Below are positions 16,736-25,859 of a DNA stretch of 37,672 nucleotides, piece after piece (position 1 is the first letter of the stretch; each line of letters starts with the position of its first letter). Origin of the DNA: Giesbergeria sp. (GTDB lineage: Bacteria > Pseudomonadota > Gammaproteobacteria > Burkholderiales > Burkholderiaceae_C); the NCBI GenBank assembly GCA_017985015.1, contig JAGNYI010000029.1, forward strand, positions 1 through 37,672, written 5' to 3'. Made by a program: the position numbers and the translations under genes. Under the pieces are notes generated by a model that was given only the letters and a program-made list of their open reading frames with translations, did no database searches and had not been told where the DNA came from.

Positions 16736-17454
16736 CCCAACACCTTCCTGACACCGCAACCGCTGGCGCTCCGCCTGGCGTTGCCTATCCCAAAACCATC
16801 AAGAGCTTTGTGCGCCGCGCTGGCCGCACCACGGCGGCGCAGGCGCGCGCCTTTGAACACCTGGGCCCGCAACTGCTGCTGCCCTACCGGGAATCAACGC
16901 TGGAGCCAGTCGCCGTGTTTGGCCGCAGCGCCCCGCTCATCCTGGAAATCGGTTTTGGCATGGGCGAGGCCACGGCCCACATTGCCAGCGTGCGCCCGCA
17001 AGACAATTTCCTCTGCTGCGAGGTGCACGAGGCCGGTGTGGGAGCGCTGCTCAAGCGCATTGCCGAGCAGGGGCAGACGAACATCCGCATCGTCCAGCAC
17101 GATGCGGTCGAGGTTCTGGAGCACATGATTGCGCCCGGCAGCCTGGCCGGCGTGCACATTTTCTTTCCCGACCCCTGGCACAAGAAGAAGCACAACAAGC
17201 GCCGCCTCATTCAGCCCGCTTTGGTGGCTCGGCTGGCCTCGCGCCTGGCGCCGGGCGGCTATCTGCACTGCGCCACCGACTGGCAGCCCTATGCCGAGCA
17301 AATGCTGCAAGTGCTCTCTGCCGAGCCATTGCTGACCAACACTGTGCCAGACTACGCGCCGCAGCCAGCCTATCGTCCGCTCACCAAGTTCGAAAACCGC
17401 GGACTGAAGTTGGGCCACGGGGTGTGGGATCTCATATTTTTGCGCCGCGCCTGA
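16732..17454 (+). CDS. trmB: tRNA (guanine-46-N7)-methyltransferase TrmB
   Basis: A 240-residue class I SAM methyltransferase that makes m7G46 in the tRNA variable loop. The SAM-binding motif is [10 protein letters not shown] (71-80). The family signature is [17 protein letters not shown] (about 143-159), and the end has [12 protein letters not shown] and [17 protein letters not shown]. The GTG at 16732 overlaps the gluQ stop (GTGA), consistent with translational coupling; the reading frame opens slightly earlier at 16705, but that would lengthen the overlap without need. The first 20 residues are a low-conservation leader. It is probably in one transcript with the renalase-like gene and gluQ. 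Confidence 0.95.
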   Translation: MTQHLPDTATAGAPPGVAYPKTIKSFVRRAGRTTAAQARAFEHLGPQLLLPYRESTLEPVAVFGRSAPLILEIGFGMGEATAHIASVRPQDNFLCCEVHEAGVGALLKRIAEQGQTNIRIVQHDAVEVLEHMIAPGSLAGVHIFFPDPWHKKKHNKRRLIQPALVARLASRLAPGGYLHCATDWQPYAEQMLQVLSAEPLLTNTVPDYAPQPAYRPLTKFENRGLKLGHGVWDLIFLRRA

Positions 17455-17472
17455 AGCGAAGGAACCCTTGCC

Positions 17473-18528
17473 TTGACCATGTCCCCGATCCTGCAAAACC
17501 TGGTTGAAATGACCGGGCACCGCGATCATTTGCGGCTCGAAGTTTCGGTGTTGTCCACGCTCCAGGAGCTGGCCGGAATACTGGAAGTGCGCGCGCTCGA
17601 GGTCTTTTCCTGCGATGGCGCACTGCACGTGCGCCCGCGCACCTGGCTGGAGAACGGGCGCTGGTTCACCGGGGCCATGGAAGCGGCGCACGACCCGCAC
17701 CGGGTACCGCTCAGCGAACTGCCCGAGCTGCACGAGTGCATTGCCCGGCACGAGGACAGCGCGCAAGCGACCCTGGGCAAGGGGCGCTACCGCCTGTGGC
17801 TACCGGTCTGGATGCAAGAAAAAGTAACGGGTTGCCTCGAAATTACCCAGTCGCGCCCGTTCTCGGCGCAAAAGCTCCATGTCATTACCGGCATTTTTCA
17901 GGTCTACCAGAATTACCAGAGTCTGCTCGACTACAGCGAACGCGACGCGCTCACCGGTTTGCTCAACCGCAAGACCTTTGACGAGCAGTTCGCCCGGCAA
18001 GCCGGCAATGCGCCGTCCGAGACGCAGCCCCGTCTTCGCGCCGATGGCAGGCTGGACCCCCGCGCGATTCCAACGGCTGGCACCCAGCATTGGCTGGCGG
18101 TGGTCGACATCGATCATTTCAAATTGGTCAACGACCGCTTTGGCCACCTGTACGGCGACGAGGTGCTGATCCTGGTGGCCAACATTCTGCGCAACTCTTT
18201 TCGCAGCCAGGACCGCATCTTCCGCTTCGGTGGCGAAGAGTTCGTGGTACTGCTGCGCTCGACCACGCTGGAGACAGCGCACCGCGTTTTCAATCGTTTT
18301 CGCACCTCGGTGGAGTCGTACCCGTTCCCCCAGGTAGGCCAGATCACGGTAAGCCTGGGCTTCGTTTCCACCGACACCGGTGCGCCGGTGGAAATATTGG
18401 GCAAGGCCGACCAGGCACTGTACTTCGCCAAGGAAAACGGCCGCAACCGGGTCTGCTACTACGACGACCTGATCAGCTGCGGCCAACTGATCGCCAAGGT
18501 GAGCAACGACGAGGTGGAGCTTTTCTAA
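17473..18528 (+). CDS. GAF-like sensor diguanylate cyclase (GGDEF)
   Basis: A 351-residue protein. Residues 1 to about 150 look like a GAF-type sensory domain (no membrane segment), and the GGDEF domain begins at about 154: RDALTGLLNRKTF, VDIDHFKLVNDRFGH, inhibition site RSQD (244-247), and active site GGEEF (253-257), ending ADQALYFAKENGRNRV. It should synthesise c-di-GMP in the cytoplasm under control of an unknown ligand. Between the first helix and the DIDHF strand there is an extra loop of roughly 20 residues (about 178-205, Pro/Arg-rich). The TTG at 17473 is supported by GAAGGA nine bases upstream; ATG at 17479 is possible. It follows trmB after 18 bases, and a repeat copy and a terminator follow it. 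Confidence 0.9.
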   Translation: MTMSPILQNLVEMTGHRDHLRLEVSVLSTLQELAGILEVRALEVFSCDGALHVRPRTWLENGRWFTGAMEAAHDPHRVPLSELPELHECIARHEDSAQATLGKGRYRLWLPVWMQEKVTGCLEITQSRPFSAQKLHVITGIFQVYQNYQSLLDYSERDALTGLLNRKTFDEQFARQAGNAPSETQPRLRADGRLDPRAIPTAGTQHWLAVVDIDHFKLVNDRFGHLYGDEVLILVANILRNSFRSQDRIFRFGGEEFVVLLRSTTLETAHRVFNRFRTSVESYPFPQVGQITVSLGFVSTDTGAPVEILGKADQALYFAKENGRNRVCYYDDLISCGQLIAKVSNDEVELF

Positions 18529-18539
18529 GCTGCTTTTCT

Positions 18540-18586
18540 TAGGGTTTTAGACCCCCAGCGCTTATCCATACTGCCTCAAGCGCTAT
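18540..18586 (-). repeat. Dispersed palindromic repeat, copy 3 (diverged)
   Basis: On the minus strand it reads ATAGCGCTTGAGGCAGTATG then GATAAGCGCTGGGGGTCT. The left arm ATAGC and the core GATAAGCGCTGG match the family; the middle is diverged. It lies about 12 bases past the GGDEF stop, between that gene and the terminator before the alaS 3' end. Confidence 0.6.
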
Positions 18587-18620
18587 ATTTTAAATAGCAT
18601 TCCCTCATACTGCCCGTAGC

Positions 18621-18655
18621 GGGCGGCGGGACCGTCGCCGGCGCCGCCCCGTTTT
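18621..18655 (+). terminator. Intrinsic terminator between converging GGDEF gene and alaS
   Basis: GGGCGGCG (18621-18628) and CGCCGCCC (18642-18649) form a perfect GC stem that can extend inward through GG/CC, followed by CGTTTT. The T-run overlaps the complement of the alaS TAA stop (18654-18656). It terminates rightward transcription from the GGDEF gene; the same stem directly follows alaS but has no T-run on that strand. Confidence 0.6.
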
Positions 18656-21275
18656 ACAGGCGCGCCTCGACCCAGTCTGCCACCGATGCCAGCGCTGCAG
18701 GCACGCCCGCCGCATCGGTGCCGCCCGCCATCGCCATGTCGGGCTTGCCGCCGCCTTTGCCGCCGACTTGGCTGGCGACAAAGTTCACCAGCTCGCCGGC
18801 TTTGATGCGGCCCATGGCGTCCGGGGTGACGCCAGCAGCGATCTGCACCTTGCCGCCCTCGACGGCAGCGAGCACGATGGCGGCGGTCTTGAGCTTGTCC
18901 TTGAGCTTGTCCATGGTGTCGCGCAGCGTCTTGGCGTCGGCGCCGGGCAGCACGGCCGCCAGCACCTTGAGGCCCTTGACCTCCACCACCTGGCTGAGCA
19001 ATTCATCGCCCTGGTTGGAGGCCAGCTTGCCCTTGAGCGCGGCGACTTCCTTTTCCAGCGCGCGCGCATGCTCCAGCGCCTGGCCGATGCGGCCGGTGAG
19101 TTCGGCCACGGGCGACTTCAGCACGCCAGCCGCCTGGTTCACGGTGTCTTCCAGGGTTTGCAGATACGCCAGCGCGTTGGTGCCGGTCAGCGCCTCAATG
19201 CGGCGCACGCCCGCGGCCACGCCGCCCTCGCCCACCACCTTGAACAGGCCGATGTCGCCGGTGCGCTGCACGTGGGTGCCGCCGCACAGTTCGCGGCTGC
19301 TGCCGATGTCGAGCACGCGCACCGTTTCGCCGTATTTCTCGCCAAACAGCATGGTGGCGCCGGTCTTCTGCGCCGATTCAATGTCCATGACCCGCGCCTG
19401 CGTCGCCTGGTTGGCCAGAATTTCCTGGTTCACGCGCTGCTCGATATCGCGGATCTGCGCGGGCGTCACCGGTGCGTTGTGCGCAAAGTCAAAACGCGTG
19501 CGCTCGGCATTCACCAGGCTGCCCTTTTGCTGCACATGGCCGCCCAGCACTTCGCGCAAGGCCTTGTGCATGAGGTGGGTGACCGAGTGGTTGCGCATGG
19601 TGGCGGCGCGCACTTCGGTGTTCACCTGCGCCTCCACGCTGTCGCCGACATTCAAGCTGCCTTCGGCCAGCGTGCCGTGGTGGCCAAAAACGTCGGCGCG
19701 AATCTTCTGCGTATCGTCCACCGCAAAGCGGGCCGAGCCGCTGGTGAGCACCCCCTGGTCGCCCACCTGGCCGCCGCTCTCGGCGTAGAAGGGCGTGCTG
19801 CTGAGCACCACCACGCCGTTTTGACCTGTTTTCAGGGCTGCAGCGCTTGTCCCATCTACGTAGATTGCTACGATTTTTGCAATCTCCGAGAGCTGCTCGT
19901 AGCCGGTGAACTGGTTCGCCTGGCCGGCATAGTCGAGCGCCTTGTCCATCTTGAACTTGCCGGCGGCGCGGGCCTGGGCTTTTTGCCGGTCCATGGCTGC
20001 GTGGAAACCGGCCTCGTCGACCGCGAGGCCACGCTCGCGGCACACGTCGGCCGAGAGATCGAGGGGAAAGCCGTAGGTGTCGTGCAGTTTGAAGGCCACG
20101 TCGCCCGGCAATTGCTGCACCCCGCCCTGCAAGGCCGCATCCAGGATGTCCATGCCCGTGGCCAGCGTTTCAAAGAAGCGCTCTTCCTCGGCCTTGAGCA
20201 CTTCGGTAATGCGCTGCTCCTGCTCCCGCAGCTTCGGATAGGCGTCGCCCATCAGACCGGCCAGGTCGGCCACCAGCTTGTGGAAGAACGGCGTCTTCTT
20301 GCCCAGCTTGTAGCCGTGGCGGATGGCGCGGCGGATGATGCGCCGCTGCACATAGCCGCGCCCTTCGCTGCCGGGGATGACGCCGTCGGCCACCAGGAAG
20401 GCCGTGGCGCGGATGTGGTCGGCAATCACCTTGAGCGAGGGGTTGGCGAGGTCGTTGCAACCCGTCTCGCGCGCGGCGGCCTTGATGAGGGCGTCGAACA
20501 GGTCGATTTCATAGTTGCTGTGCACGTGCTGCAGGATGGCGGCCAGGCGCTCCAGGCCCATGCCGGTGTCCACACAAGGCGCGGGCAGCGGCGTGACCGA
20601 GCCGTCTTCGGCCATGTCGAACTGCATGAACACGTTGTTCCAGATTTCAATGAAGCGGTCGCCGTCTTCATCGGGGCTGCCGGGCGGGCCGCCGGGAATG
20701 TGGTCGCCATGGTCGTAGAAGATTTCGCTGCACGGCCCGCAGGGGCCGGTGTCGGCCATCATCCAGAAGTTGTCGCTCTTGTAGCGCCCGCCCTTGTTGT
20801 CGCCAATGCGGATGACGCGCTCGGGCGGCAGGCCGATTTCCTTGGTCCAGATGTCGTAGGCCTCATCGTCCTCCTGGTACACCGTGGCCAGCAGTCGCTC
20901 GGGCGGCAGCTTGTACACCTCGGTCAGCAGCTCCCAGGCCCACTTCAGCGATTCGCGCTTGAAGTAGTCGCCAAAGCTCCAGTTGCCCAGCATTTCAAAG
21001 AAGGTGTGGTGGCGCGCGGTGTAGCCGACGTTTTCCAGGTCGTTGTGCTTGCCGCCAGCGCGCAGGCAGGCCTGTACCGACGTGGCGCGCACGTACGGGC
21101 GCTTGTCGGTGCCCAGAAACACGTCCTTGAACTGCACCATGCCCGAGTTGGTGAACATCAGCGTCGGGTCGTTGCCAGGAACGAGCGAGCTGGACGGCAC
21201 CACCGTGTGCCCCTTGGACGCAAAGAAGTCCAGAAAACTTTTTCGGATGTCGGCAACGGAAGCGGGGCGTGTCAT
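18654..21275 (-). CDS. alaS: Alanyl-tRNA synthetase
   Basis: An 873-residue class II synthetase that charges tRNA(Ala). The N-terminal aminoacylation domain shows [13 protein letters not shown], the catalytic segment [18 protein letters not shown], and [14 protein letters not shown]. The editing domain has [13 protein letters not shown], a zinc/editing-type [12 protein letters not shown], and [19 protein letters not shown]-terminal DHHA1 domain ends with [14 protein letters not shown]. The start [12 protein letters not shown] (21275) is preferred; the frame opens 36 codons earlier but those residues are unlike the family N-terminus. Length is normal. On the minus strand, TAAAAT at 21345-21340 is a -10 candidate about 65 bases before the start. 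It is divergent from the hydroxyproline cluster. Confidence 0.97.
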   Translation of the reverse strand: MTRPASVADIRKSFLDFFASKGHTVVPSSSLVPGNDPTLMFTNSGMVQFKDVFLGTDKRPYVRATSVQACLRAGGKHNDLENVGYTARHHTFFEMLGNWSFGDYFKRESLKWAWELLTEVYKLPPERLLATVYQEDDEAYDIWTKEIGLPPERVIRIGDNKGGRYKSDNFWMMADTGPCGPCSEIFYDHGDHIPGGPPGSPDEDGDRFIEIWNNVFMQFDMAEDGSVTPLPAPCVDTGMGLERLAAILQHVHSNYEIDLFDALIKAAARETGCNDLANPSLKVIADHIRATAFLVADGVIPGSEGRGYVQRRIIRRAIRHGYKLGKKTPFFHKLVADLAGLMGDAYPKLREQEQRITEVLKAEEERFFETLATGMDILDAALQGGVQQLPGDVAFKLHDTYGFPLDLSADVCRERGLAVDEAGFHAAMDRQKAQARAAGKFKMDKALDYAGQANQFTGYEQLSEIAKIVAIYVDGTSAAALKTGQNGVVVLSSTPFYAESGGQVGDQGVLTSGSARFAVDDTQKIRADVFGHHGTLAEGSLNVGDSVEAQVNTEVRAATMRNHSVTHLMHKALREVLGGHVQQKGSLVNAERTRFDFAHNAPVTPAQIRDIEQRVNQEILANQATQARVMDIESAQKTGATMLFGEKYGETVRVLDIGSSRELCGGTHVQRTGDIGLFKVVGEGGVAAGVRRIEALTGTNALAYLQTLEDTVNQAAGVLKSPVAELTGRIGQALEHARALEKEVAALKGKLASNQGDELLSQVVEVKGLKVLAAVLPGADAKTLRDTMDKLKDKLKTAAIVLAAVEGGKVQIAAGVTPDAMGRIKAGELVNFVASQVGGKGGGKPDMAMAGGTDAAGVPAALASVADWVEARL

Positions 21276-21424
21276 GGGGTGGTTCTCGGCGGAAGGATCA
21301 AGGGGCGACGCGCGCTGCGCGCAGGCGAGGCAACCTGTAATTTTAAAGCGATGCCAGGCCATGCCGGCTTCTCGGTCTGTCACGGTGGGCAGTGGCGCAG
21401 ACGGTCGTTGTTCAGGGAAAACCC

Positions 21425-21453
21425 TTGTATGCGTTTTGATATTTTTCTAATAT
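21425..21453 (+). promoter_or_regulatory. Strong sigma-70-type promoter of the hydroxyproline cluster
   Basis: TTGTAT (21425-21430), a 17-base spacer, then TAATAT (21448-21453). It is embedded in an AT-rich island that stands out in this GC-rich sequence. Transcription would start near 21460, leaving about 75 bases of leader before lhpC. The candidate operator at 21439-21454 overlaps its -10 box. Confidence 0.6.
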
Positions 21454-21454
21454 A
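21439..21454 (+). promoter_or_regulatory. Candidate operator 1 (ATATT-TTTCT-AATAT)
   Basis: A perfect 5-5-5 inverted repeat overlapping the -10 box of the lhpC promoter. It contains TTTCTAA (21444-21450), also found in similar position before the binding-protein gene and before the TRAP operon. Occupancy would block RNA polymerase. The GntR/FadR regulator at 31674 is the natural candidate, by proximity only. Confidence 0.35.
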
Positions 21455-21533
21455 TTAACGCCATGCGCGATTTTCTTCTGTGCAAGCAAGCGCCGTTTTT
21501 CCTCACTTCGTTTCCCTTCATCCTGGAGTCCCC

Positions 21534-22448
21534 ATGAGCAATCCCCGCTGGCAAGGCATCTTCCCCGCCATTACCACCAAGTTCCACGCCGACGAGAGCA
21601 TTGATGCCGAGGGCACGGCCCGCCACATCGATTTCCAGATCCGCAATGGCGTGCACGGCCTCGTCACCTGCGGCTCGCTGGGCGAGTTCAGCACCCTCAC
21701 GCTGGAAGAAAAACTCGAAGTCACCCGCATCGCCATCGAAGCTGCCAAGGGACGCATCCCCGTGCTGGCCAATGTGTCAGAGACCAGCACCCGCGAAGCC
21801 CTGCGCTTCATCCAAGGCGCCAACGCCCTGGGCGTGGACGGCTACATGGTCATGCCCTCGGTCATTTACGTGGCCGATGCGCGTGAAGCCATCGCCAACG
21901 TGCGTGCCATGGCCGAAGCGGCCAAAAAACCCATCATGGTCTACAACAACCCCATTGCCTACCGCGTCGACCTGAAACCCGAGCACTTCGCCGAACTGGC
22001 CGATTGCGAATGGGTGGTGGCCATCAAGGAAAGCTGTGGCGACATTCGCCGCGTGACCGATCTGCGCCTGGCGCTGGGCGACCGCTTCCAGCTGTTCCTG
22101 GGCGTGGACGACCTGGCATTTGAAGGTCTGGCGCTGGGCTGCGACGGCTTGCTGGCAGGCGTGGGCTGCACCTTCCCGCGCGAAACCGTGGCCTTGTACG
22201 ACCTGATGAAGGCCGGCCAGTACGACGAAGCCCTCAAGCTCTACCAGTGGATGACACCGCTGTTGCACCTGGACGTATCCGCCAAGCTGGTGCAAAACCT
22301 CAAGCTGATTGACCTTCTGGTGGGCACGGGCACTGAGCACATGCGGCTTCCCCGGATGCCGCTGATTGGCGAGGAGCGTGCGTTTATCGAACGCGTGGTC
22401 AAGAAGGCGCTGGAGACACGCCCGGCCAAGTACCAATCCGTCGCCTGA
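21534..22448 (+). CDS. lhpC: 1-pyrroline-4-hydroxy-2-carboxylate deaminase (DHDPS/NAL family)
   Basis: A 304-residue class I aldolase-fold protein. The Schiff-base lysine is K165 (VVAIKESCGD) and the conserved tyrosine is Y137 (MVYNNP); the phosphate/carboxylate loop is CGSLGEFSTLT. In a cluster with hydroxyproline epimerase and D-hydroxyproline dehydrogenase, this family member converts pyrroline-4-hydroxy-2-carboxylate to 2-oxoglutarate semialdehyde and ammonia. Context, not sequence alone, separates it from dihydrodipicolinate synthase or other aldolases. The ATG at 21534 has TGGAG about seven bases upstream; the longer frame from 21480 is ignored. It is the first gene after the strong promoter at 21425. 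Confidence 0.88.
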   Translation: MSNPRWQGIFPAITTKFHADESIDAEGTARHIDFQIRNGVHGLVTCGSLGEFSTLTLEEKLEVTRIAIEAAKGRIPVLANVSETSTREALRFIQGANALGVDGYMVMPSVIYVADAREAIANVRAMAEAAKKPIMVYNNPIAYRVDLKPEHFAELADCEWVVAIKESCGDIRRVTDLRLALGDRFQLFLGVDDLAFEGLALGCDGLLAGVGCTFPRETVALYDLMKAGQYDEALKLYQWMTPLLHLDVSAKLVQNLKLIDLLVGTGTEHMRLPRMPLIGEERAFIERVVKKALETRPAKYQSVA

Positions 22449-22484
22449 ATGTCGGCAGGGCGATCAGTGCTTCACCAGTAAAAG

Positions 22485-22495
22485 CATTTCTAATG
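22485..22495 (+). promoter_or_regulatory. Candidate operator 2 (CATT-TCT-AATG)
   Basis: An 11-base inverted repeat containing TTTCTAA (22487-22493), about 70 bases before the binding-protein start. It matches the core of the sites at 21439 and 28555. No convincing promoter boxes are visible beside it. Confidence 0.3.
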
Positions 22496-22565
22496 AAAGC
22501 TCTGAAAACGAATGCTGACCGAATACTGTCTGTATCCTGAAACACCCTCAACGAAAGGATTTCCG

Positions 22566-23693
22566 ATGAAATTTGCTATCTCCAGCAGTGCAGTCCTCGT
22601 CGCCCTCGCCTTTGCCGGCCCGGCCCAAGCGCAGACCCAGGTCGTCTCCATCGGCCACAGCGGCCCGCTCTCTGGCCCGAACGCCTTCGCCGGCAAGGAC
22701 AACGAGAACGGCGTGCGCATGGCGGTGGAAGAACTCAACGCCAAGAAAATCAAGGTCGGTGGCAAGACCCTTGAATTCAAACTCAACTCCGAAGACGACC
22801 AGTGCGACGCCCGCTCGGGCGTCAGCGTGGCACAGAAGTTTGTCGATGATGGCGTGAAATTCGTCATGGGCCCCTACTGCTCCGGCGTGGCCATTCCGGC
22901 ATCGCGCGTCTACAGCCAGGGCGGCACCATGGTGTCCACCGTGGGCACCAACCCCAAGGTGACCGACAACGGCTACAAAAACCTGTTCCGCATCATCGCC
23001 AGCGACACGCAGATCGGCTCGAACATGGCCACCTACGCCGCCAACGTGATGAAGGTGAAAAATGTCGCCGTCATCGACGACCGCACTGCGTTTGGCCAGG
23101 GCGTTGCCGACGAGTTCTCCAAGGAAGCCAAGAAGCTGGGCCTCAACATCGTCGGCCACGAATTCACCACCGACAAGTCGACCGACTTCCTCGCCATCCT
23201 GACCAACCTCAAGGCCAAGCAGCCCGAAGCCATCTTCTTCGGTGGCTACGCTCCGCAGGCCGCGCCCATGGCGCGCCAGATGAAACAACTGGGCATCAAG
23301 GCCAAGCTGCTCGGCGGCGACACACTGTGCAGCCCCGAAGTTGGCAAGCTCGGCGGCGATGCCGTGAACGACACCGTGTTTTGCGCCCAGGGCGGCACCA
23401 TGCTGGACAAAATAGACGCTGGCGCAGCCTTCAAGGCCAAGTACAAGGAACACTTCAAGCGCGATCCTGATGCCTACGCCGCCTCGTACTACGACCAGAC
23501 CATGTTGATCGGCAACGCCATGGAAAAGGCCGATTCGATCGATCCCCAAAAGGTCGGTGCGTACATGTATGCCAACAGCTACAAGGGCGTTGCGGGAACC
23601 TACGCCTACGATGCCAAGGGCAATCTGAAGCAGGCCCCCATCACCGTCAGCACCTTCCGCAACGCAGTGCCCGTGCCGCTCGCCAGCTATTGA
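22566..23693 (+). CDS. LIV-type (LivK-like) periplasmic amino-acid binding protein, orphan
   Basis: A 375-residue type I periplasmic binding protein. The signal peptide ends AGPAQAQ; the mature part starts TQVVSIGHSGPLSGPNAFAG, the usual LivK opening, with a Cys pair region (DQCDAR ... GPYCSG) and the hinge-side YDQTMLIGNAM. AAAGGA lies about eight bases before the ATG. It should capture an amino acid (hydroxyproline is the obvious guess) for an ABC permease, but no livHMGF genes occur in the window, so it must borrow a permease encoded elsewhere, or act only in sensing. It sits between lhpC and lhpA on the same strand. A tandem hairpin follows. Confidence 0.92.
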   Translation: MKFAISSSAVLVALAFAGPAQAQTQVVSIGHSGPLSGPNAFAGKDNENGVRMAVEELNAKKIKVGGKTLEFKLNSEDDQCDARSGVSVAQKFVDDGVKFVMGPYCSGVAIPASRVYSQGGTMVSTVGTNPKVTDNGYKNLFRIIASDTQIGSNMATYAANVMKVKNVAVIDDRTAFGQGVADEFSKEAKKLGLNIVGHEFTTDKSTDFLAILTNLKAKQPEAIFFGGYAPQAAPMARQMKQLGIKAKLLGGDTLCSPEVGKLGGDAVNDTVFCAQGGTMLDKIDAGAAFKAKYKEHFKRDPDAYAASYYDQTMLIGNAMEKADSIDPQKVGAYMYANSYKGVAGTYAYDAKGNLKQAPITVSTFRNAVPVPLASY

Positions 23694-23737
23694 ATGCTGC
23701 AGGTTAAAAGTACTGCAGGTAAACGGTCGTCTCCAAC

Positions 23738-23789
23738 CCCCGTGCTCCACGGGGTTTCATGGCCTGCACGATCTGCAGGCCATTTTTTT
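23738..23789 (+). terminator. Tandem hairpins with T-run immediately before lhpA
   Basis: The first hairpin is CCCCGTG-CTC-CACGGGG (23738-23754) followed by TTT. The second is a 10-bp perfect stem, ATGGCCTGCA (23759-23768), loop CGATC, TGCAGGCCAT (23774-23783), followed by TTTTTT (23784-23789). The second has the form of an intrinsic terminator, yet the lhpA ATG is only 11 bases further on. Two direct repeats CTGCAGGTTAAA and CTGCAGGTAAAC (23697-23724) precede it and could pair with part of the stem. Confidence 0.7.
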
Positions 23790-23800
23790 GGATTGTTTCC

Positions 23801-24733
23801 ATGCAACGCATCAAGATCATCGACTCCCATACCGGCGGCGAACCCACGCGGCTGGTGGTGGACGGCTTCCCCGACCTGGGCACCGGCAGCATGACCGAGC
23901 GCCGCGCTCTGCTGGCGGCGCAGCACGACCAGTGGCGCACCGCCACCGTCTTGGAACCGCGCGGCAACGACGTGATCGTGGGTGCCCTGCTGTGCCCACC
24001 CGTGGATGCGCGCAATGCCGCCGGCGTGGTGTTCTTCAACAACAGCGGCTACTTGGGCATGTGCGGGCACGGCACCATCGGCCTCGTGGCGTCGCTGGCT
24101 TATCTGGGCCGCATCCAGCCGGGCGTGCACGGCATCGAGACGCCCGTGGGCACGGTACAGACCACGCTGCACGACGACGGCTCGGTCAGCGTGCGCAACG
24201 TGCCGGCCCGCCGCCTGCACCACCAAATGACGTTGCAGGTGCCGGGCTATGGCCCGGTGACCGGCGACGTGGCCTGGGGCGGCAACTGGTTCTTCCTGGT
24301 CACGGCGCACCAGCAACGCGTGGAGAGCAACAACCTCGCCGCGCTCACCGCCTTTGCCCTCGCCATACAAAAGGCGCTGGAGGTGCAAGGTGTGCGCGGC
24401 AGCGACGGTGGCCTGATTGACCACATCGAGCTGTTTGCCGACGACGCGCAGGCCGACAGCCGCAACTTCGTGCTCTGCCCCGGCGGCGCCTACGACCGCT
24501 CACCCTGTGGCACCGGCACCAGCGCCAAGCTCGCCTGCCTGGCCGCTGACGGCAAGCTGCAGCCTGGTCAGGTATGGCGCCAGGCCAGCATCATTGGCAG
24601 CCAATTCGAAGCCAGCTATGCCATGGAGGGCGACCAGCTCATCCCCACGCTGCGCGGCCGCGCCTTCATGAGCGCCGAAGCCACGCTGTTGATCGAGCAG
24701 GATGACCCGTTTGGCTGGGGCATTCAGCTCTAA
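23801..24733 (+). CDS. lhpA: 4-hydroxyproline 2-epimerase (proline racemase family)
   Basis: A 310-residue PLP-independent epimerase that interconverts trans-4-hydroxy-L-proline and cis-4-hydroxy-D-proline in the cytoplasm. Both catalytic cysteines are present: C88 (GMCGHGTIG) and C236 ([12 protein letters not shown]). Cys at the first position distinguishes it from the Ser- or Thr-containing relatives (the latter are trans-3-hydroxyproline dehydratases). The N-terminal [12 protein letters not shown] is typical. The ATG at 23801 is preferred to one at 23759, which would put the terminator stem inside the coding region. The ribosome site is weak (GGA about nine bases upstream). The FAD dehydrogenase gene follows after seven bases. 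Confidence 0.94.
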   Translation: MQRIKIIDSHTGGEPTRLVVDGFPDLGTGSMTERRALLAAQHDQWRTATVLEPRGNDVIVGALLCPPVDARNAAGVVFFNNSGYLGMCGHGTIGLVASLAYLGRIQPGVHGIETPVGTVQTTLHDDGSVSVRNVPARRLHHQMTLQVPGYGPVTGDVAWGGNWFFLVTAHQQRVESNNLAALTAFALAIQKALEVQGVRGSDGGLIDHIELFADDAQADSRNFVLCPGGAYDRSPCGTGTSAKLACLAADGKLQPGQVWRQASIIGSQFEASYAMEGDQLIPTLRGRAFMSAEATLLIEQDDPFGWGIQL

Positions 24734-24740
24734 AGCCCGC

Positions 24741-25859
24741 ATGGCCACTTACGACGTCATCGTCATCGGCGCCGGCATCGTGGGCGCGGCCTGCGCCCAT
24801 TCCTTGGCCAATGCGGGTCAGCGTGTGCTGGTACTCGACGCGCGCCTGGGCGGTGCGACCAACGCCGGCATGGGCCACCTGGTGGTGATGGACGACAACC
24901 CGGCCGAAAGGGCGCTCAGCCAGGCCTCGCTCGCCCAGTGGCATGCCTGGGCGCCACGCATGGCGGCCGAAGCGCCGGGCACCGCGTTCAACGCCTGCGG
25001 CACGCTTTGGGTAGCTGCAGACGCCGAAGAAATGCAGGAGGCCGAGCACAAGCGCGCACGCCTGCAGGCCCATGGCATTGCATGCGAACTGCTCAGCGCC
25101 CGCGAATTGGCCGCGCTGGAGCCCGTGCTGCGCCCCGGCCTGCATGGCGCGCTGCGGGTGGGCGGCGACAGCATGGTCTACGCCCCCAACGCTGCCGAAT
25201 GGCTGCTGGGCCGTGCCGCAACCCCTATACAGGTCGAGAAGCTGCACGCCAGCCGCATTGAAGGCCGCCGTGTGCACTGCGCGGGCGGCAGCGTGCGCGA
25301 CGGCGGCGCCGTGTTGCTGGCCGCTGGCATCCATGCCACACAGTTTTGCCCAGAGCTGCCCATCCGCCCCAAGAAAGGGCACCTGGCGATTACCGACCGG
25401 GTCAGCGCTACCGTGCGCCACCAACTGGTGGAGCTGGGCTACGTCAAGAACGCCCACCAGACCGAAGGCACCTCCGTCGCCTTCAACCTGCAACCGCGCC
25501 CCACGGGCCAGTGGCTGCTGGGGTCATCGCGCCAGTTCGACACGCTGGACCCAGCGGTGGACAACGCCGTGCTGGCACGCATGCTGCGCCGGGCGATCGG
25601 CTACGTACCGTCACTGGCCGAGCGCAACGCCATCCGCACCTGGACGGGTTTTCGCGCCGCCACGCCCGACGGCCTGCCCATCATCGGCCGGCACCCAGAG
25701 CGCGAGCACCTGTGGCTGGCGGTGGGGCACGAAGGCCTGGGCGTGACCACGGCGCCCGCCACAGCAAGTTTGATTGCATCCTGCATGCTGGGCACGGCGG
25801 CGCCCATAGACCCGGCGCCCTACGCAGCCACTCGGTTTGTGCAGGAGTTCCCCGCATGA
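24741..25859 (+). CDS. D-hydroxyproline dehydrogenase, DadA-like FAD subunit
   Basis: A 372-residue flavoprotein of the D-amino-acid oxidase (DAO) fold. The FAD-binding motif VIVIGAGIVGAACAHSLA is at the N-terminus, with an acidic residue at VLVLDARLGG. Further motifs are LAAGIHATQFCPELPIRPKKGHLAITD and, near the C-terminus, TWTGFRAATPDGLPIIG plus VGHEGLGVTTAPATASLIA. In the heteromeric type of D-hydroxyproline dehydrogenase this subunit oxidises the ring C-N bond of cis-4-hydroxy-D-proline and passes electrons to the Fe-S and second flavin subunits. It overlaps the 2Fe-2S gene by ATGA, so stoichiometric expression is likely. A sarcosine or D-amino-acid substrate is the main alternative. Confidence 0.9.
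   Translation: MATYDVIVIGAGIVGAACAHSLANAGQRVLVLDARLGGATNAGMGHLVVMDDNPAERALSQASLAQWHAWAPRMAAEAPGTAFNACGTLWVAADAEEMQEAEHKRARLQAHGIACELLSARELAALEPVLRPGLHGALRVGGDSMVYAPNAAEWLLGRAATPIQVEKLHASRIEGRRVHCAGGSVRDGGAVLLAAGIHATQFCPELPIRPKKGHLAITDRVSATVRHQLVELGYVKNAHQTEGTSVAFNLQPRPTGQWLLGSSRQFDTLDPAVDNAVLARMLRRAIGYVPSLAERNAIRTWTGFRAATPDGLPIIGRHPEREHLWLAVGHEGLGVTTAPATASLIASCMLGTAAPIDPAPYAATRFVQEFPA

Noticed and set aside
19812-19875. Stretch in alaS resembling the dispersed repeat (GTAGC..., GACAAGCGCTGCAGCCC, ...CAGGTCAAAA on the gene strand)
   Set aside because: The protein here ([20 protein letters not shown]) aligns by memory with other AlaRS sequences without extra length, so there is no sign of insertion; the shared AAGCGCT may be chance. 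A profile score against the repeat family would settle it.
18768-21458. Very long open frame on the plus strand opposite alaS (about 896 codons)
   Set aside because: It is the mirror of alaS in high-GC sequence; it is Ala/His/Val-rich with no recognisable domain, and the alaS strand has full family motifs.
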